Source: Solibacillus palustris (GTDB lineage: Bacteria; Bacillota; Bacilli; Bacillales_A; Planococcaceae). Taken from it: a DNA stretch of 64,000 bases. This document shows, in pieces, positions 17,585-25,569 of the stretch. Where the stretch lies: positions 120,130 to 184,129 of the forward strand of contig NZ_JAKZFC010000007.1 in the NCBI RefSeq assembly GCF_022549215.1. The letters run 5' to 3'. The translations under genes were made by a program, and so were the position numbers. The number at the start of each line of letters is the position of its first letter. Within the stretch, counting starts at the first letter, position 1. The notes under the pieces are model-generated. The model had not been told where the DNA came from. It saw nothing but the letters and a program-made list of their open reading frames with translations, and did not search any database.

Positions 17585-19195
17585 TTATTTAACTTTTGCA
17601 TCTCGAACGTCTAAGCCACCGCCAGGATTCACAATTACGCCACTTACATCCGAACGTACTCCATAGACAATTTCATCAACCCCTAAGAAAATCCATGGCG
17701 CACTAGCATAAACTTCTTCTTGCAGTTGTCCATACAAGTCTTCTTGCTTCGATTGATCTGAAATTGAGTTTGCTTCATCCATTAGCTTATCTGCTGTTGG
17801 ATTGTTGTAATATGCAGTGTTTGCACTGTTAGGAGGGAACGAGCTACTATGGAATAATGGTTTTGTTGCATTTGTCACATCAGATGGATAAGCAGACCAA
17901 CTTACATACCACATCATCAGTTTTGCTTCTTCTGGTGTTTGTGCACCATAAATTTCGTCTGATAATGTTGCTTCCTCCATTGATTTAATCTCAACTTTTA
18001 CGTTAATTTTACTTAATTGTTGTTGAATGAATTGCATACCTTTCATCGTATCCGAGTTGGTATTGCCCCAGATTTCAATTTCAAAACCATCTGGATAGCC
18101 AGCTTCTGCTAATAAAGATTTCGCTTTTTCAACATCAAAGTTATACATTTCTTGCTTTTTATAGAAAATCGTTTTTGATGGAATAATTGAATCTAAAGGT
18201 AAACCTAAGCCTGAATTTACTACTTTTATAAATGCATCTTTATCCACAGCGTGGTTTAAAGCAAGACGCACTTTTTCATTATTTAATGGCTCTTTAAATG
18301 TATTTAAAGATACATAGCGTGCAATTGTTGAAGGCACCTGATTAATTTCAACATCTTTGTTGCTATTTAATTCATTAATATTTTGAGGTGGTACAGGATA
18401 AATAACATCTGCTTCACCTGTTTTTAACATGGCTACGCGTGAACCATTTTCAGGTACGGGTTTATACGTAATTTTCGATACACGATCTGCGCCATCCCAA
18501 TAATCTTCATTGCGCTCAACTGTTAAGTGATCCCCTTGAATCCATTCAACAAATTTGTATGGACCTGTTCCAACAACTGACTTTGGAATTTCAGCAGCCT
18601 GTTCCTTAATCATTTTCGGACTAATCATCTTCGCTGCAGCAAAGCGCGTAATCATCGGTCCGTATGGTTCTGTTAGCGTTACTTTCACTTCGTAATCGCT
18701 TACAACATCCACTGACTTTACAATATTAAATCCACGTGAATACAAACGTAATTTTTCATCATTCATAATTCGTTCCACGTTCACTTTTACTGCTTCTGCA
18801 TTGAATGCTTCACCGTCATGGAATTGAACGCCCTCACGTAATTTGAATGAATACTCTAATGCATCATCGCTTACATTATATTCAGTCGCTAACACGTTAA
18901 TAATATTTCCTTCGCCATCATAACCAAGTAAGCCCTCTAACATTGCACTTTGAACTGAGTTAGAGTTCGTATCCCCTGTGTTATGTGGATCCATTGAAAT
19001 GAAATTCTCATTTACTGCGATAACAATTTCATCGGAATTCTCACCTGTAGTTGTATCTTTAGAATAAGTTGTTTCACTTTTTGTGCTTGAATCAGTAGCG
19101 CTATCATTAGATGCACTATTGCTGTCATCAGAAGAACATGCAACTAAAAATAACATTACAACAAGTAGCCATGCTAAATTTTTTACATACTTCAT
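17585..19195 (-). CDS. Family 5 solute-binding lipoprotein (Opp/Dpp type)
   Basis: 536 residues from the ATG at 19195, which follows AAGGGGTGTAGGAG; the open frame to 19330 has no supported start. The signal peptide ends LFLVAC (lipidated Cys), then a Ser/Thr/Asp-rich linker and the SBP_bac_5 fold (PF00496), with YSFKLREGVQFHDGEAFNAE and VVGTGPYKFVEW. It captures peptides or related ligands. Because the operon follows a ROK/sugar-isomerase cluster on the same strand, an oligosaccharide ligand is possible. That is inference; nothing in the sequence decides it. Confidence 0.9.
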   Translation of the reverse strand: MKYVKNLAWLLVVMLFLVACSSDDSNSASNDSATDSSTKSETTYSKDTTTGENSDEIVIAVNENFISMDPHNTGDTNSNSVQSAMLEGLLGYDGEGNIINVLATEYNVSDDALEYSFKLREGVQFHDGEAFNAEAVKVNVERIMNDEKLRLYSRGFNIVKSVDVVSDYEVKVTLTEPYGPMITRFAAAKMISPKMIKEQAAEIPKSVVGTGPYKFVEWIQGDHLTVERNEDYWDGADRVSKITYKPVPENGSRVAMLKTGEADVIYPVPPQNINELNSNKDVEINQVPSTIARYVSLNTFKEPLNNEKVRLALNHAVDKDAFIKVVNSGLGLPLDSIIPSKTIFYKKQEMYNFDVEKAKSLLAEAGYPDGFEIEIWGNTNSDTMKGMQFIQQQLSKINVKVEIKSMEEATLSDEIYGAQTPEEAKLMMWYVSWSAYPSDVTNATKPLFHSSSFPPNSANTAYYNNPTADKLMDEANSISDQSKQEDLYGQLQEEVYASAPWIFLGVDEIVYGVRSDVSGVIVNPGGGLDVRDAKVK

Positions 19196-19480
19196 TTCTC
19201 CTACACCCCTTAGTAATTTTATATAAATATCTCTACATAAAGTAGAAATATAAATACCTAATATTAATTTATTCCAGTGAAGAAAATAATTAATTAACAA
19301 TAAATTAGCATAACAAAAACAGAATATCAACTATTTTTAGAATATTTAAAATTAATAGTTTACTTATCGTTTGCATTTGCCTACACAGCGCAATTTAGAA
19401 ATTTAATAATTATTATGTTAGACCTAGCATTGAGCAAATTTATTTTAAATAAATAGATCAAGTGCCATCTACTTATTTTC

Positions 19481-19561
19481 GGCGGGCTACGGCATGACCG
19501 CGTTAGAGCCATGTCGTACATGTCTCTACCACTGTCACTAATGCCGCATGCAAGGCCCGCC
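19481..19561. repeat. Nested 81-bp inverted-repeat element
   Basis: Outer arms GGCGGGC (19481-19487) and GCCCGCC (19555-19561) and inner arms CGGCAT/ATGCCG frame a core with AGAG-CATGT...ACATG-TCTCT symmetry. It is GC-rich within an AT-rich spacer. It may be a miniature mobile element, a structured RNA or a bidirectional terminator without a T tract. Confidence 0.6.
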
Positions 19562-19884
19562 AAACTAAAATGTTACTTTTCCCCATATAGTTAAGAGCGC
19601 AAAATGCTGCTGCTTGCGCTATCGCGAGGCAGCGGTGATGAATAAAATTTTACGCTGTATACAATATTGTATCTTTGATTAAAAGTTAGCTACGGCAATA
19701 AAATTAGCTACTTTTATTGAATCAAAATAAAATCATACTTAGACTAACTTTTACTTTATTTCAATAACAGCGCTTGATTCACCAAACTTTATTCAAAATC
19801 TTTGTTATAAAAACCAACTTTAGTTTGATAGTTGAGTACCGCGAAGTGAAGTAAGGCTCAAATGCCGTATGGTTTGAGCCTTGC

Positions 19885-20010
19885 TTTGCGACGAAAACGT
19901 AGCGACAGGAGCACATTTCTTACGGCGACTCCTGAGACCTGCGTGTGTGCGAAAAAAAACAACGTTGCTCCTGCGGTTCTTAGTCGCTAAACGTTTGTCA
20001 ACACTTTGAA
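19885..20010. repeat. Folded element with the GCGACAGGAGC motif
   Basis: TTTGCGACGAAAACGTAGCG is followed by ACAGGAGCA; TGCTCCTG and GTCGCTA downstream can pair with CAGGAGCA and TAGCGAC, giving a long interrupted stem of about 120 bases. The 28-base core recurs at 53466-53495 and 53565-53594. Confidence 0.55.
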
Positions 20011-20049
20011 GCCACGCCCCCAGGAAAAAGTGGATCGAAAGCTAAGAGC

Positions 20050-20092
20050 GCCACATCGTGTGGCAACGCATTCATGACCAACATCGTGTTGG
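20050..20092. repeat. Two mini-hairpins with ACATCGTGT core
   Basis: GCCACATCGTGTGGC (20050-20064) and CCAACATCGTGTTGG (20078-20092) are perfect hairpins with the same core and different outer base pairs. A third of the same type lies at 20973-20987, past the response regulator gene. Confidence 0.75.
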
Positions 20093-20153
20093 CCCCCCGT
20101 AGCGTAGCAGAACGGATTTTATTAAATAAATGCAATTGGTTCCAAATTCTGTA

Positions 20154-20181
20154 TTGAAAAATGCTCGTTATGAGTTAGACT
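20154..20181 (+). promoter_or_regulatory. Possible sigma-A promoter of the response regulator
   Basis: TTGAAA (20154-20159) and TAGACT (20176-20181) with 16-bp spacing, about 34 bp before the start codon. Confidence 0.35.
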
Positions 20182-20214
20182 ATAAATAGTGTCTGAAATG
20201 AATGAGGGATTTTA

Positions 20215-20913
20215 ATGCAACAACAGATTTTACTTGTCGATCCAAATACACAATGGACGGAGAAGTTAGCGGCTTTTTTAAGTGAAAATAGTTTTATTGT
20301 CACCGTTACTTCCTCTGCCGAACAGGCGATGGAAATATTTCATCAATCTTATCCTTGCATGGTTATTATGGAGTTAAAGTTGCCAAACGGTTCAGGCGAG
20401 ATGTTTTGTAAGTGGATTCGTGCCAATCAAACGGCCGATGTTTCGATTATTATGGTAACCGAAAAAAATCATGTGGAAGATAAAATTAATGGCTTAACAA
20501 TAGGTGCAGATGATTATTTAACGAAGCCCGTGTATTTAGAGGAATTGCTGGCACATATGCATGCTGTACTACGGCGTACTGGTTTATTTTGTCAAAAAAT
20601 TATTCACAATGGGCTGTGCATCAAACCGCGCAAAGGTGAGGTGTATTTAAATGGCGCACCGATTCAGTTAACAAAGCATGAATTTATGCTTCTATATTAT
20701 TTGATGGACCATCCTAATCAGATTATTTCACGAGAGGCGTTAATAGAACAATTATATCCGAATATTGAAAAGGAAATTTTCGATCGTTCAATCGATGCAC
20801 ATATAAAAAAATTGCGTGCCAAAATTGAAGTAGACCGCAAACAGCCAAAACGCATTGTAACCGTACGTGGCGAGGGCTATAAATACATACCAGATGAAGA
20901 ACAAAAGCGCTAA
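20215..20913 (+). CDS. Orphan OmpR/PhoB-type response regulator with Glu at the phospho-acceptor site
   Basis: 232 residues: receiver domain about 4-118 and winged-helix DNA-binding domain about 130-228 (ITVRGEGYKY-type ending, here IVTVRGEGYKYIP). The receiver keeps the Thr (IIMVTEKN) and the Lys (LTKPV). The usual Asp is Glu53 (VIMELKLP), and the N-terminal acidic pair is reduced to D9-P10. Glu at this site often mimics phosphorylation, so it may be active without a kinase; no kinase gene is adjacent. GAGGGA precedes the ATG. The TAA stop lies inside the left arm of the structured element at 20909-21076. Confidence 0.88.
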   Translation: MQQQILLVDPNTQWTEKLAAFLSENSFIVTVTSSAEQAMEIFHQSYPCMVIMELKLPNGSGEMFCKWIRANQTADVSIIMVTEKNHVEDKINGLTIGADDYLTKPVYLEELLAHMHAVLRRTGLFCQKIIHNGLCIKPRKGEVYLNGAPIQLTKHEFMLLYYLMDHPNQIISREALIEQLYPNIEKEIFDRSIDAHIKKLRAKIEVDRKQPKRIVTVRGEGYKYIPDEEQKR

Positions 20914-21076
20914 AGCGCCTGTTCAGCCCCGAGTGGGCATAACACCACATCCATGTGGCATGCCCCCAATGACTCACATCGTGTGAGCCTCAGACATTGG
21001 AGGACCCGACGCAAAAGTAAACGTTCCACCACTTTTGCAGGAGGGATCGAAATGGCCGAGGGGCTGGCGCTTTAGC
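20909..21076. repeat. 168-bp multi-hairpin element closed by a long stem
   Basis: The ends GCTAAAGCGCC (20909-20919) and GCGCTTTAGC (21067-21076) pair, and CAGCCCC (20924-20930) pairs with GGGGCTG (21060-21066). Inside are hairpins TGGGCAT/ATGCCC enclosing CCACATccATGTGG, then CTCACATCGTGTGAG, then CGCAAAAGT/ACTTTTGC. It folds like a multi-branched RNA or DNA element and overlaps the stop codon of the response regulator gene. Confidence 0.7.
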
Positions 21077-21141
21077 CTAGACGTAAGATGAATTTTTGTA
21101 AAAGTTATCCACAATGCGATAATTTAAAGTATCCTTAACAA

Positions 21142-21188
21142 TAAAAAAAGGCTGTGCAAACGAATTCGATTTGCACAGCCTTCATTTT
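21142..21188 (-). terminator. Terminator between response regulator and cytochrome c genes
   Basis: AAGGCTGTGCAAA pairs with TTTGCACAGCCTT around an 8-10 base loop; T-rich on the minus strand side, just past the cytochrome stop, and usable in both directions. Confidence 0.85.
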
Positions 21189-21190
21189 CT

Positions 21191-22135
21191 TTATTGATAA
21201 TCTACTAAAACTTCTGCCCAATCAATCGTGCCATTTTGTGCTTGCTCACGGCGTTCTTTCGTCATAATATCTGACGGTTTATCCCCTTTAGGCCAGTCTG
21301 TATCATGCTTGCCCCACTCTGGACGGTCTTGCGTTAAAATGTAGGCCGCTAAGTCTGATGATTCTTGATCTGTTAATGTCATCTCCTGACCAACTGGCAT
21401 ATAAGCCTGAATAAAGCCTGCCATTTTCGACATACGCGCTAAGCCTGCTCCATCGTTAAAGGATGTTTCGCCCCAAAGTGCCGGACCTGTATTGGCACCT
21501 ATACCTGAACCATCTGCTGCGTGACATGAAATACATGATTTATTGAATAATTGCTCACCGTCTTGAACATTCGGTGTTGGTACTTGCTTTAAATCGACTG
21601 ATTTTGCCCATGGTCGTTTTTGCCCTGGCTCTACATCTTCAGATATATAATCAAAGTAAGCGACCATTGCTTCTAGTTCCTTAGAATCCGCTTCAAATGG
21701 CTTTCCGTTCATACTACGCACCATACAACCATTAATTCGTTTTTCAATTGTCACAATATCCCCTGCGCGTGCGATATATTTTGGATAATCAGCCTGTACC
21801 CCAACTAATGATGCAACTGTATCCAACCCTGCACCCGCATGACAGCTCGTACAAGATAAATTCGCGCCAACCTTGTCTTCCGCATAAACATGAGTCTCAT
21901 TCACTAAATTATAACCGTAAATAATTTCATCTAATTTTTCATGATCTTTTGGAATGTCTGCCATATTAATTTCAGGGAATTTGGGTTCTCTCTCTTGTGC
22001 CAATGCCATTGCATTTTTTTGTTCTACAAGCTCAGTAGTTGGTGCCGGATCAACGCTAATAAATGTGTTGTACACTCCTACACCTAACCCTATGGAAATA
22101 AATATACCTATAATTGCTGCAACTACACTTTTCAT
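21191..22135 (-). CDS. Membrane-anchored dihaem cytochrome c, TsdA-like
   Basis: 314 residues from the ATG at 22135 (GAGGGAGCG upstream). An N-terminal membrane helix (about 5-25) acts as anchor, followed by two class I cytochrome c domains with CTSCH and CISCH haem sites. Before the second domain comes RINGCMVRSMNG, a motif matching thiosulfate dehydrogenase/tetrathionate reductase (TsdA), whose Cys can ligate a haem iron. It therefore may oxidise thiosulfate or reduce tetrathionate outside the membrane, passing electrons to the respiratory chain. A general electron-transfer role is the alternative. The ccd maturation genes at 51.7-53.3 kb would serve it. Confidence 0.75.
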   Translation of the reverse strand: MKSVVAAIIGIFISIGLGVGVYNTFISVDPAPTTELVEQKNAMALAQEREPKFPEINMADIPKDHEKLDEIIYGYNLVNETHVYAEDKVGANLSCTSCHAGAGLDTVASLVGVQADYPKYIARAGDIVTIEKRINGCMVRSMNGKPFEADSKELEAMVAYFDYISEDVEPGQKRPWAKSVDLKQVPTPNVQDGEQLFNKSCISCHAADGSGIGANTGPALWGETSFNDGAGLARMSKMAGFIQAYMPVGQEMTLTDQESSDLAAYILTQDRPEWGKHDTDWPKGDKPSDIMTKERREQAQNGTIDWAEVLVDYQ

Positions 22136-22401
22136 TGCGCTCCCTCCTTTGACCATAGTTTACGAAACGATGTAACAAAAAGGAGCAAAATTTCCAAGTC
22201 GTCGCAATGCTTTCAAGAGAATATTACAATGTTATTTCAATAGCATAATTTTCATCAAATTTTCACATTAGGGGTGTACCGTGTTATAGAAAAATTTTAA
22301 TTTCCTACTAATTGTCGTGATTCCAGCAAAAAACAAGCATGTTTAATATGAAGCCTTTTCCATTTTGAACCGAAAATTGATTAGAATAGGAGAGATTTTT
22401 C

Positions 22402-22821
22402 ATGAAAAACAAATTAGGTTCAAGCGTAATCGGCAAAATAAGCTGGATGATTGCTTTTTTACTTGTCGTTTACGGAAGTATCATTATCAACAATCAAGCT
22501 AAAGCTTTCTCTAGCGCTACATATAATCTCACTCCGTACTTATGTGCATCTGCCATTACATCGATTATCATCGGTTCCTATATCGCACTTCTTTTCTTAA
22601 AGCAATTAAAGCTACAGTTCAACACGAGCCTATTCGTTTGTGTGACGATTCCATGCCTTGTTTTGACATTGTATTATCCAGTACTTGTAATCGCCCAAAC
22701 ATTCCTTGAAAATTTTCAATTCTTAGTCCCACATCAATTGGTACGCTTAACATCCGAAAATATTTTTGGTGTGGTAGCGGGATTGACGCTTGTTTTAAGT
22801 GTGTTTAAATGGAAGGATTGA
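22402..22821 (+). CDS. Small integral membrane protein, unknown function
   Basis: 139 residues with four hydrophobic helices (about 12-32, 45-67, 75-100 and 118-135) and no recognisable motif. It ends VFKWKD. The start follows AGGAGAGATTTTTC. It is a single-gene unit divergent from the cytochrome gene. Confidence 0.7.
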   Translation: MKNKLGSSVIGKISWMIAFLLVVYGSIIINNQAKAFSSATYNLTPYLCASAITSIIIGSYIALLFLKQLKLQFNTSLFVCVTIPCLVLTLYYPVLVIAQTFLENFQFLVPHQLVRLTSENIFGVVAGLTLVLSVFKWKD

Positions 22822-22970
22822 ATCATTTTATGATTAAAGGAAGATATTTCAGAAAAGAAATTACGAGCAAGATTTCAGCTATATTTTTGAAAATGATTGA
22901 ACACATTCACTTTAAAAAATCCCCACAAAATAATTCGGAAGCGTGTTTTCATGAAAATAAAAGGGTCTGT

Positions 22971-22997
22971 CCAAAAAAGTCATCTTTTGGACAGTGG
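22971..22997. repeat. CTGTCCAAAA hairpin
   Basis: CTGTCCAAAA and TTTTGGACAG surround a short loop, preceded by GGGT. The same arms recur at 51649-51681. The GGGTCTGTCCAAAA-like edge resembles terminal repeats of transposable elements, but no transposase is seen. Confidence 0.5.
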
Positions 22998-23254
22998 CGC
23001 AGTGGACACGTTATTCCGGCTTCCCCATTGCCGTGTAAAAAATAGCGTTTCACTATGCCTTTATATGGCTGTTGATGTGCGCTAAATAAACCATCATAAA
23101 AAAAAGCGTTGGTATGTTCTAAGATCGCTAGGCGATTAAAGCGTTACCTTGTTGGAGTATACAGAATTTGATTGTTCCACAGTTATTTATCGTGGTGAAA
23201 AATAAAGAAATTGTATAAAGTAGCCCATATTAAAATAATGTTTTAAATTTATAG

Positions 23255-23283
23255 TAGACATTTGTAATTTTTCATTGTATACT
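23255..23283 (+). promoter_or_regulatory. Sigma-A promoter of the cold-shock gene
   Basis: TAGACA (23255-23260), a 17-bp spacer and TATACT (23278-23283). Transcription would start near 23290, giving a leader of about 150 bases, typical of cold-shock genes whose leader folds with temperature. Confidence 0.65.
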
Positions 23284-23438
23284 GAAATCAATAAGTCAAC
23301 TTACAAAAAAATAATTAATTCACCTATTACAAAGAGTATTCGCGTTTTAGTTGGTACTTTTTGCAATATGTGAATTTTCTTCTTTTTAGTAGTAAATGAT
23401 CTTATTAAATAAATATACGATTATGGAGGTCATTTATT

Positions 23439-23639
23439 ATGGCACAAGGTACAGTTAAATGGTTTAACGCAGAAAAAGGTTTCGGTTTCATCGAAGTTGA
23501 AGGCGGTACAGACGTATTCGCACACTTCTCAGCTATCCAAGGTGAAGGTTTCAAATCACTTGAAGAAGGTCAAAAAGTTGAGTTTTCAGTAGAAGACGGT
23601 CAACGCGGACCACAAGCTGCTAACATCGTTAAACTTTAA
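23439..23639 (+). CDS. cspD: Cold-shock protein (CspB/CspD type)
   Basis: 66 residues, the full length of a bacterial cold-shock domain. RNP1 is KGFGFIEV and RNP2 is VFAHFSAI. It binds single-stranded RNA/DNA and helps translation and transcription at low temperature. GGAGGTC precedes the ATG by the right distance, a good promoter lies 160 bp upstream, and a strong terminator follows. The particular paralogue letter is a guess. Confidence 0.95.
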   Translation: MAQGTVKWFNAEKGFGFIEVEGGTDVFAHFSAIQGEGFKSLEEGQKVEFSVEDGQRGPQAANIVKL

Positions 23640-23660
23640 TTTTTATTGAAGTAACGACCA

Positions 23661-23697
23661 AAAGAGGTTCTCTTTCATTAGAGAACCTCTTTTTGTT
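23661..23697 (+). terminator. Terminator of the cold-shock gene
   Basis: AAAGAGGTTCTC pairs with GAGAACCTCTTT, followed by a T run. Confidence 0.9.
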
Positions 23698-23748
23698 ATT
23701 AAAATAATTCATGTTGTTTTTTAAACGATCTAAAGATCATCACTTTTA

Positions 23749-23960
23749 TTAAAAAAAACTTGTTACTGCTTGTAATTCTAAATCTACATTTAATTCTTTT
23801 ATCAAATTCGAATATTGTAGTTCAGATATAGGACCATAGATTTTTTCATCTTCTAATCGTATAATCCAATAATCCGATTCCCTTCCATGTGAGGGTAGGT
23901 TTCGTTTAGCAATTAAATACGATTGATTAAAATTTCCAGTCAGTTAGCTCATTAAGAACA
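23749..23960 (-). pseudogene. C-terminal remnant of a small protein gene with a frameshift
   Basis: On the minus strand about 65 codons read NFNQSYLIAKRNLPSHG and on to YWIIRLEDEKIYGP, ending ...VTSFF and TAA at 23751. The reading is protein-like (amphipathic, few rare codons), but just upstream the frame breaks (LTDWKF then stop) and no start is found. It resembles the C-terminus of DUF3997-type proteins as I remember them, a weak assignment. A decayed gene between the cold-shock and DUF402 genes. Confidence 0.5.
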
Positions 23961-23986
23961 CCCTTATTGCTTTCATTTATTTCTCG

Positions 23987-24544
23987 CTAAACCTGTTTTG
24001 GAATAGGATGATTTTGTAACAAATACTCCCGATGCTTCTTACTACTTGCCAAAAGATTGAACTCCCCTTGCTTTATCTGCTTTAACAGCTTATAAAACGT
24101 CGCATAAGCAAGCTCATATTGTGCATCTGAAATCCATTCGTTCTTGAGCGCTTGCACTATTTCATCCTCATCCTTTTTAATCACTTCCCCTGTTGGAAGT
24201 ACGATAATATCCAAAAACAAATCTTCCATATAGGGCTCGCCTTGATCGACACCATTCTCATTTGTTATATCGATATACCACTGAACAACTTCCCCTTTGG
24301 CATTGAACATTGTCGTTACCGCATAGTGCTCGTTCATTGGAAGCTGCTGTAGCCATGAGTAATCTATGTCTACAATACGTAGCTCTTGCCCTGCTTGCGT
24401 TGTCACAAGTGGCTCCTTTACTTCATGCATTTCGATGAGCGCAATATAGCCTGTAAAATCGGGTTCCTCTACCCACTGCTGCATATAGTGACGACAGGTT
24501 ATTCTGCTCCAATCATTTCGATGTAAATAACGTTTCTTCAGCAT
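23987..24544 (-). CDS. DUF402 family protein
   Basis: 185 residues. The block AVTTMFNAKGEVVQWYIDIT followed by YMEDLFLDIIVLPTGEVIKKDEDE matches DUF402 (PF04167, FomD-like), whose members use conserved acidic residues and metal to hydrolyse nucleotide-type substrates. It is 11 bp downstream of an acetyltransferase-like gene on the same strand, so the two are likely co-transcribed. Confidence 0.8.
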   Translation of the reverse strand: MLKKRYLHRNDWSRITCRHYMQQWVEEPDFTGYIALIEMHEVKEPLVTTQAGQELRIVDIDYSWLQQLPMNEHYAVTTMFNAKGEVVQWYIDITNENGVDQGEPYMEDLFLDIIVLPTGEVIKKDEDEIVQALKNEWISDAQYELAYATFYKLLKQIKQGEFNLLASSKKHREYLLQNHPIPKQV

Positions 24545-24555
24545 ACTATTGCCCC

Positions 24556-25413
24556 CTATTTTTGGTGATACATATAAGAATGCCAGCTTGCTTTATTTTC
24601 AAGCTCTAGTAAGTCTGCTAATTCATAAGCAAAATAGTCCGTCGTATCAATTTCAAATTCTACTGTTTCAAAAGACGCTTCTACTAAATAGAGCAACACC
24701 GTTTTTAATAAGCATTGCATTTCCACATGATTGATTTTCCCCATCCAACCAATCTCTACATGATTTTCTCCAACCGGATGCACAAACATATACGCACTAA
24801 TTTTATCCTCATCGATAATAATGCAAGGTGTTTCCATATCTGGTGTATCCTCTAGGACAGCATCACGCCAAAGTTCCCAGCTTTTATTCTTTGCTTCATT
24901 ATGTAAATGTGTCTGCTCGTAACTTGTTTTAACGAATGAAAACAGTTCCTTTTCTAGCCTAGAATTCGAGGTGATTTGCTGTAATGAATAGCTATTCGTT
25001 ATTTCCTCAACATGTTGCAGCTTTTGGAGTAAATCATTGATTGCATAGCTTTCCATATACGTTTTTCGAAATAAATGAAAGTCAAAGTTTTTCATATAGG
25101 CCAATTTTTCTGTTTCATATTCCCAGCACGATAATATGGCTTTATTGTATGGTGAAATGCTTTGAAGTAACTGTTCCATTAATTTTGGCATATAGCTTGT
25201 TGCGATGATTTGAATATATTTCGCTGTTGGATGATTTGGATTCGTCCAGCTGAATCCGATGCCTTCCACTTGATTTTGTTCTGTTACAATAAACATCTCC
25301 ATAAATCGTCGTGCATCAATTCGCCATTGTACTGCTTGTAATGGCTCTATTAGCAATGCATTTAGCTGCAAATCCTCAAGTGAATCTACTTGTTGAAGCG
25401 ATATATTTTCCAC
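24556..25413 (-). CDS. GNAT-like acetyltransferase, two-domain
   Basis: 285 residues without signal or membrane segments. The composition and segments such as CIIIDEDKISAYMFVHPVGE and HVEIGWMGKINHVEMQCLLK fit the beta4-alpha3 part of a C-terminal GNAT fold; the N-terminal half looks like a diverged second copy. The acceptor substrate is unknown. It is upstream of the DUF402 gene in a two-gene unit. Confidence 0.6.
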   Translation of the reverse strand: MENISLQQVDSLEDLQLNALLIEPLQAVQWRIDARRFMEMFIVTEQNQVEGIGFSWTNPNHPTAKYIQIIATSYMPKLMEQLLQSISPYNKAILSCWEYETEKLAYMKNFDFHLFRKTYMESYAINDLLQKLQHVEEITNSYSLQQITSNSRLEKELFSFVKTSYEQTHLHNEAKNKSWELWRDAVLEDTPDMETPCIIIDEDKISAYMFVHPVGENHVEIGWMGKINHVEMQCLLKTVLLYLVEASFETVEFEIDTTDYFAYELADLLELENKASWHSYMYHQK

Positions 25414-25569
25414 CGTATCTCCCCTTTAAAATTTTTATTCTAATTATATAATGAAATATATTATAAAATATGGTAAAATTGTAATAATTCTAACAGGAGG
25501 TAACGAACGATGTTACTTTATAATTGAGAAATGCTTTCAATCTCACATTCAAAAAGGAGCTGAAAGCAA

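Larger units (their letters stand above)
19196..20214. other. 1-kb non-coding stretch rich in palindromes
   Basis: I see no gene. The left part holds the promoter region of the transporter operon, including a short palindrome TCTAC/GTAGA in 19227-19250. The rest holds the nested inverted repeat at 19481-19561, a folded element around 19885-20010, and two ACATCGTGT mini-hairpins at 20050-20092. Base composition rises above the surroundings in the structured parts. Confidence 0.6.
22822..23438. other. Non-coding stretch before the cold-shock gene
   Basis: The first half shows only short frames. A hairpin CTGTCCAAAA...TTTTGGACAG lies at 22971-22997. The right part holds the promoter and long leader of the cold-shock gene. 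Confidence 0.5.

Noticed and set aside
22809..23085. Two overlapping plus-strand frames after the 22402 gene
   Set aside because: No ribosome sites; they read through the CTGTCCAAAA hairpin and have no conserved-looking pattern.
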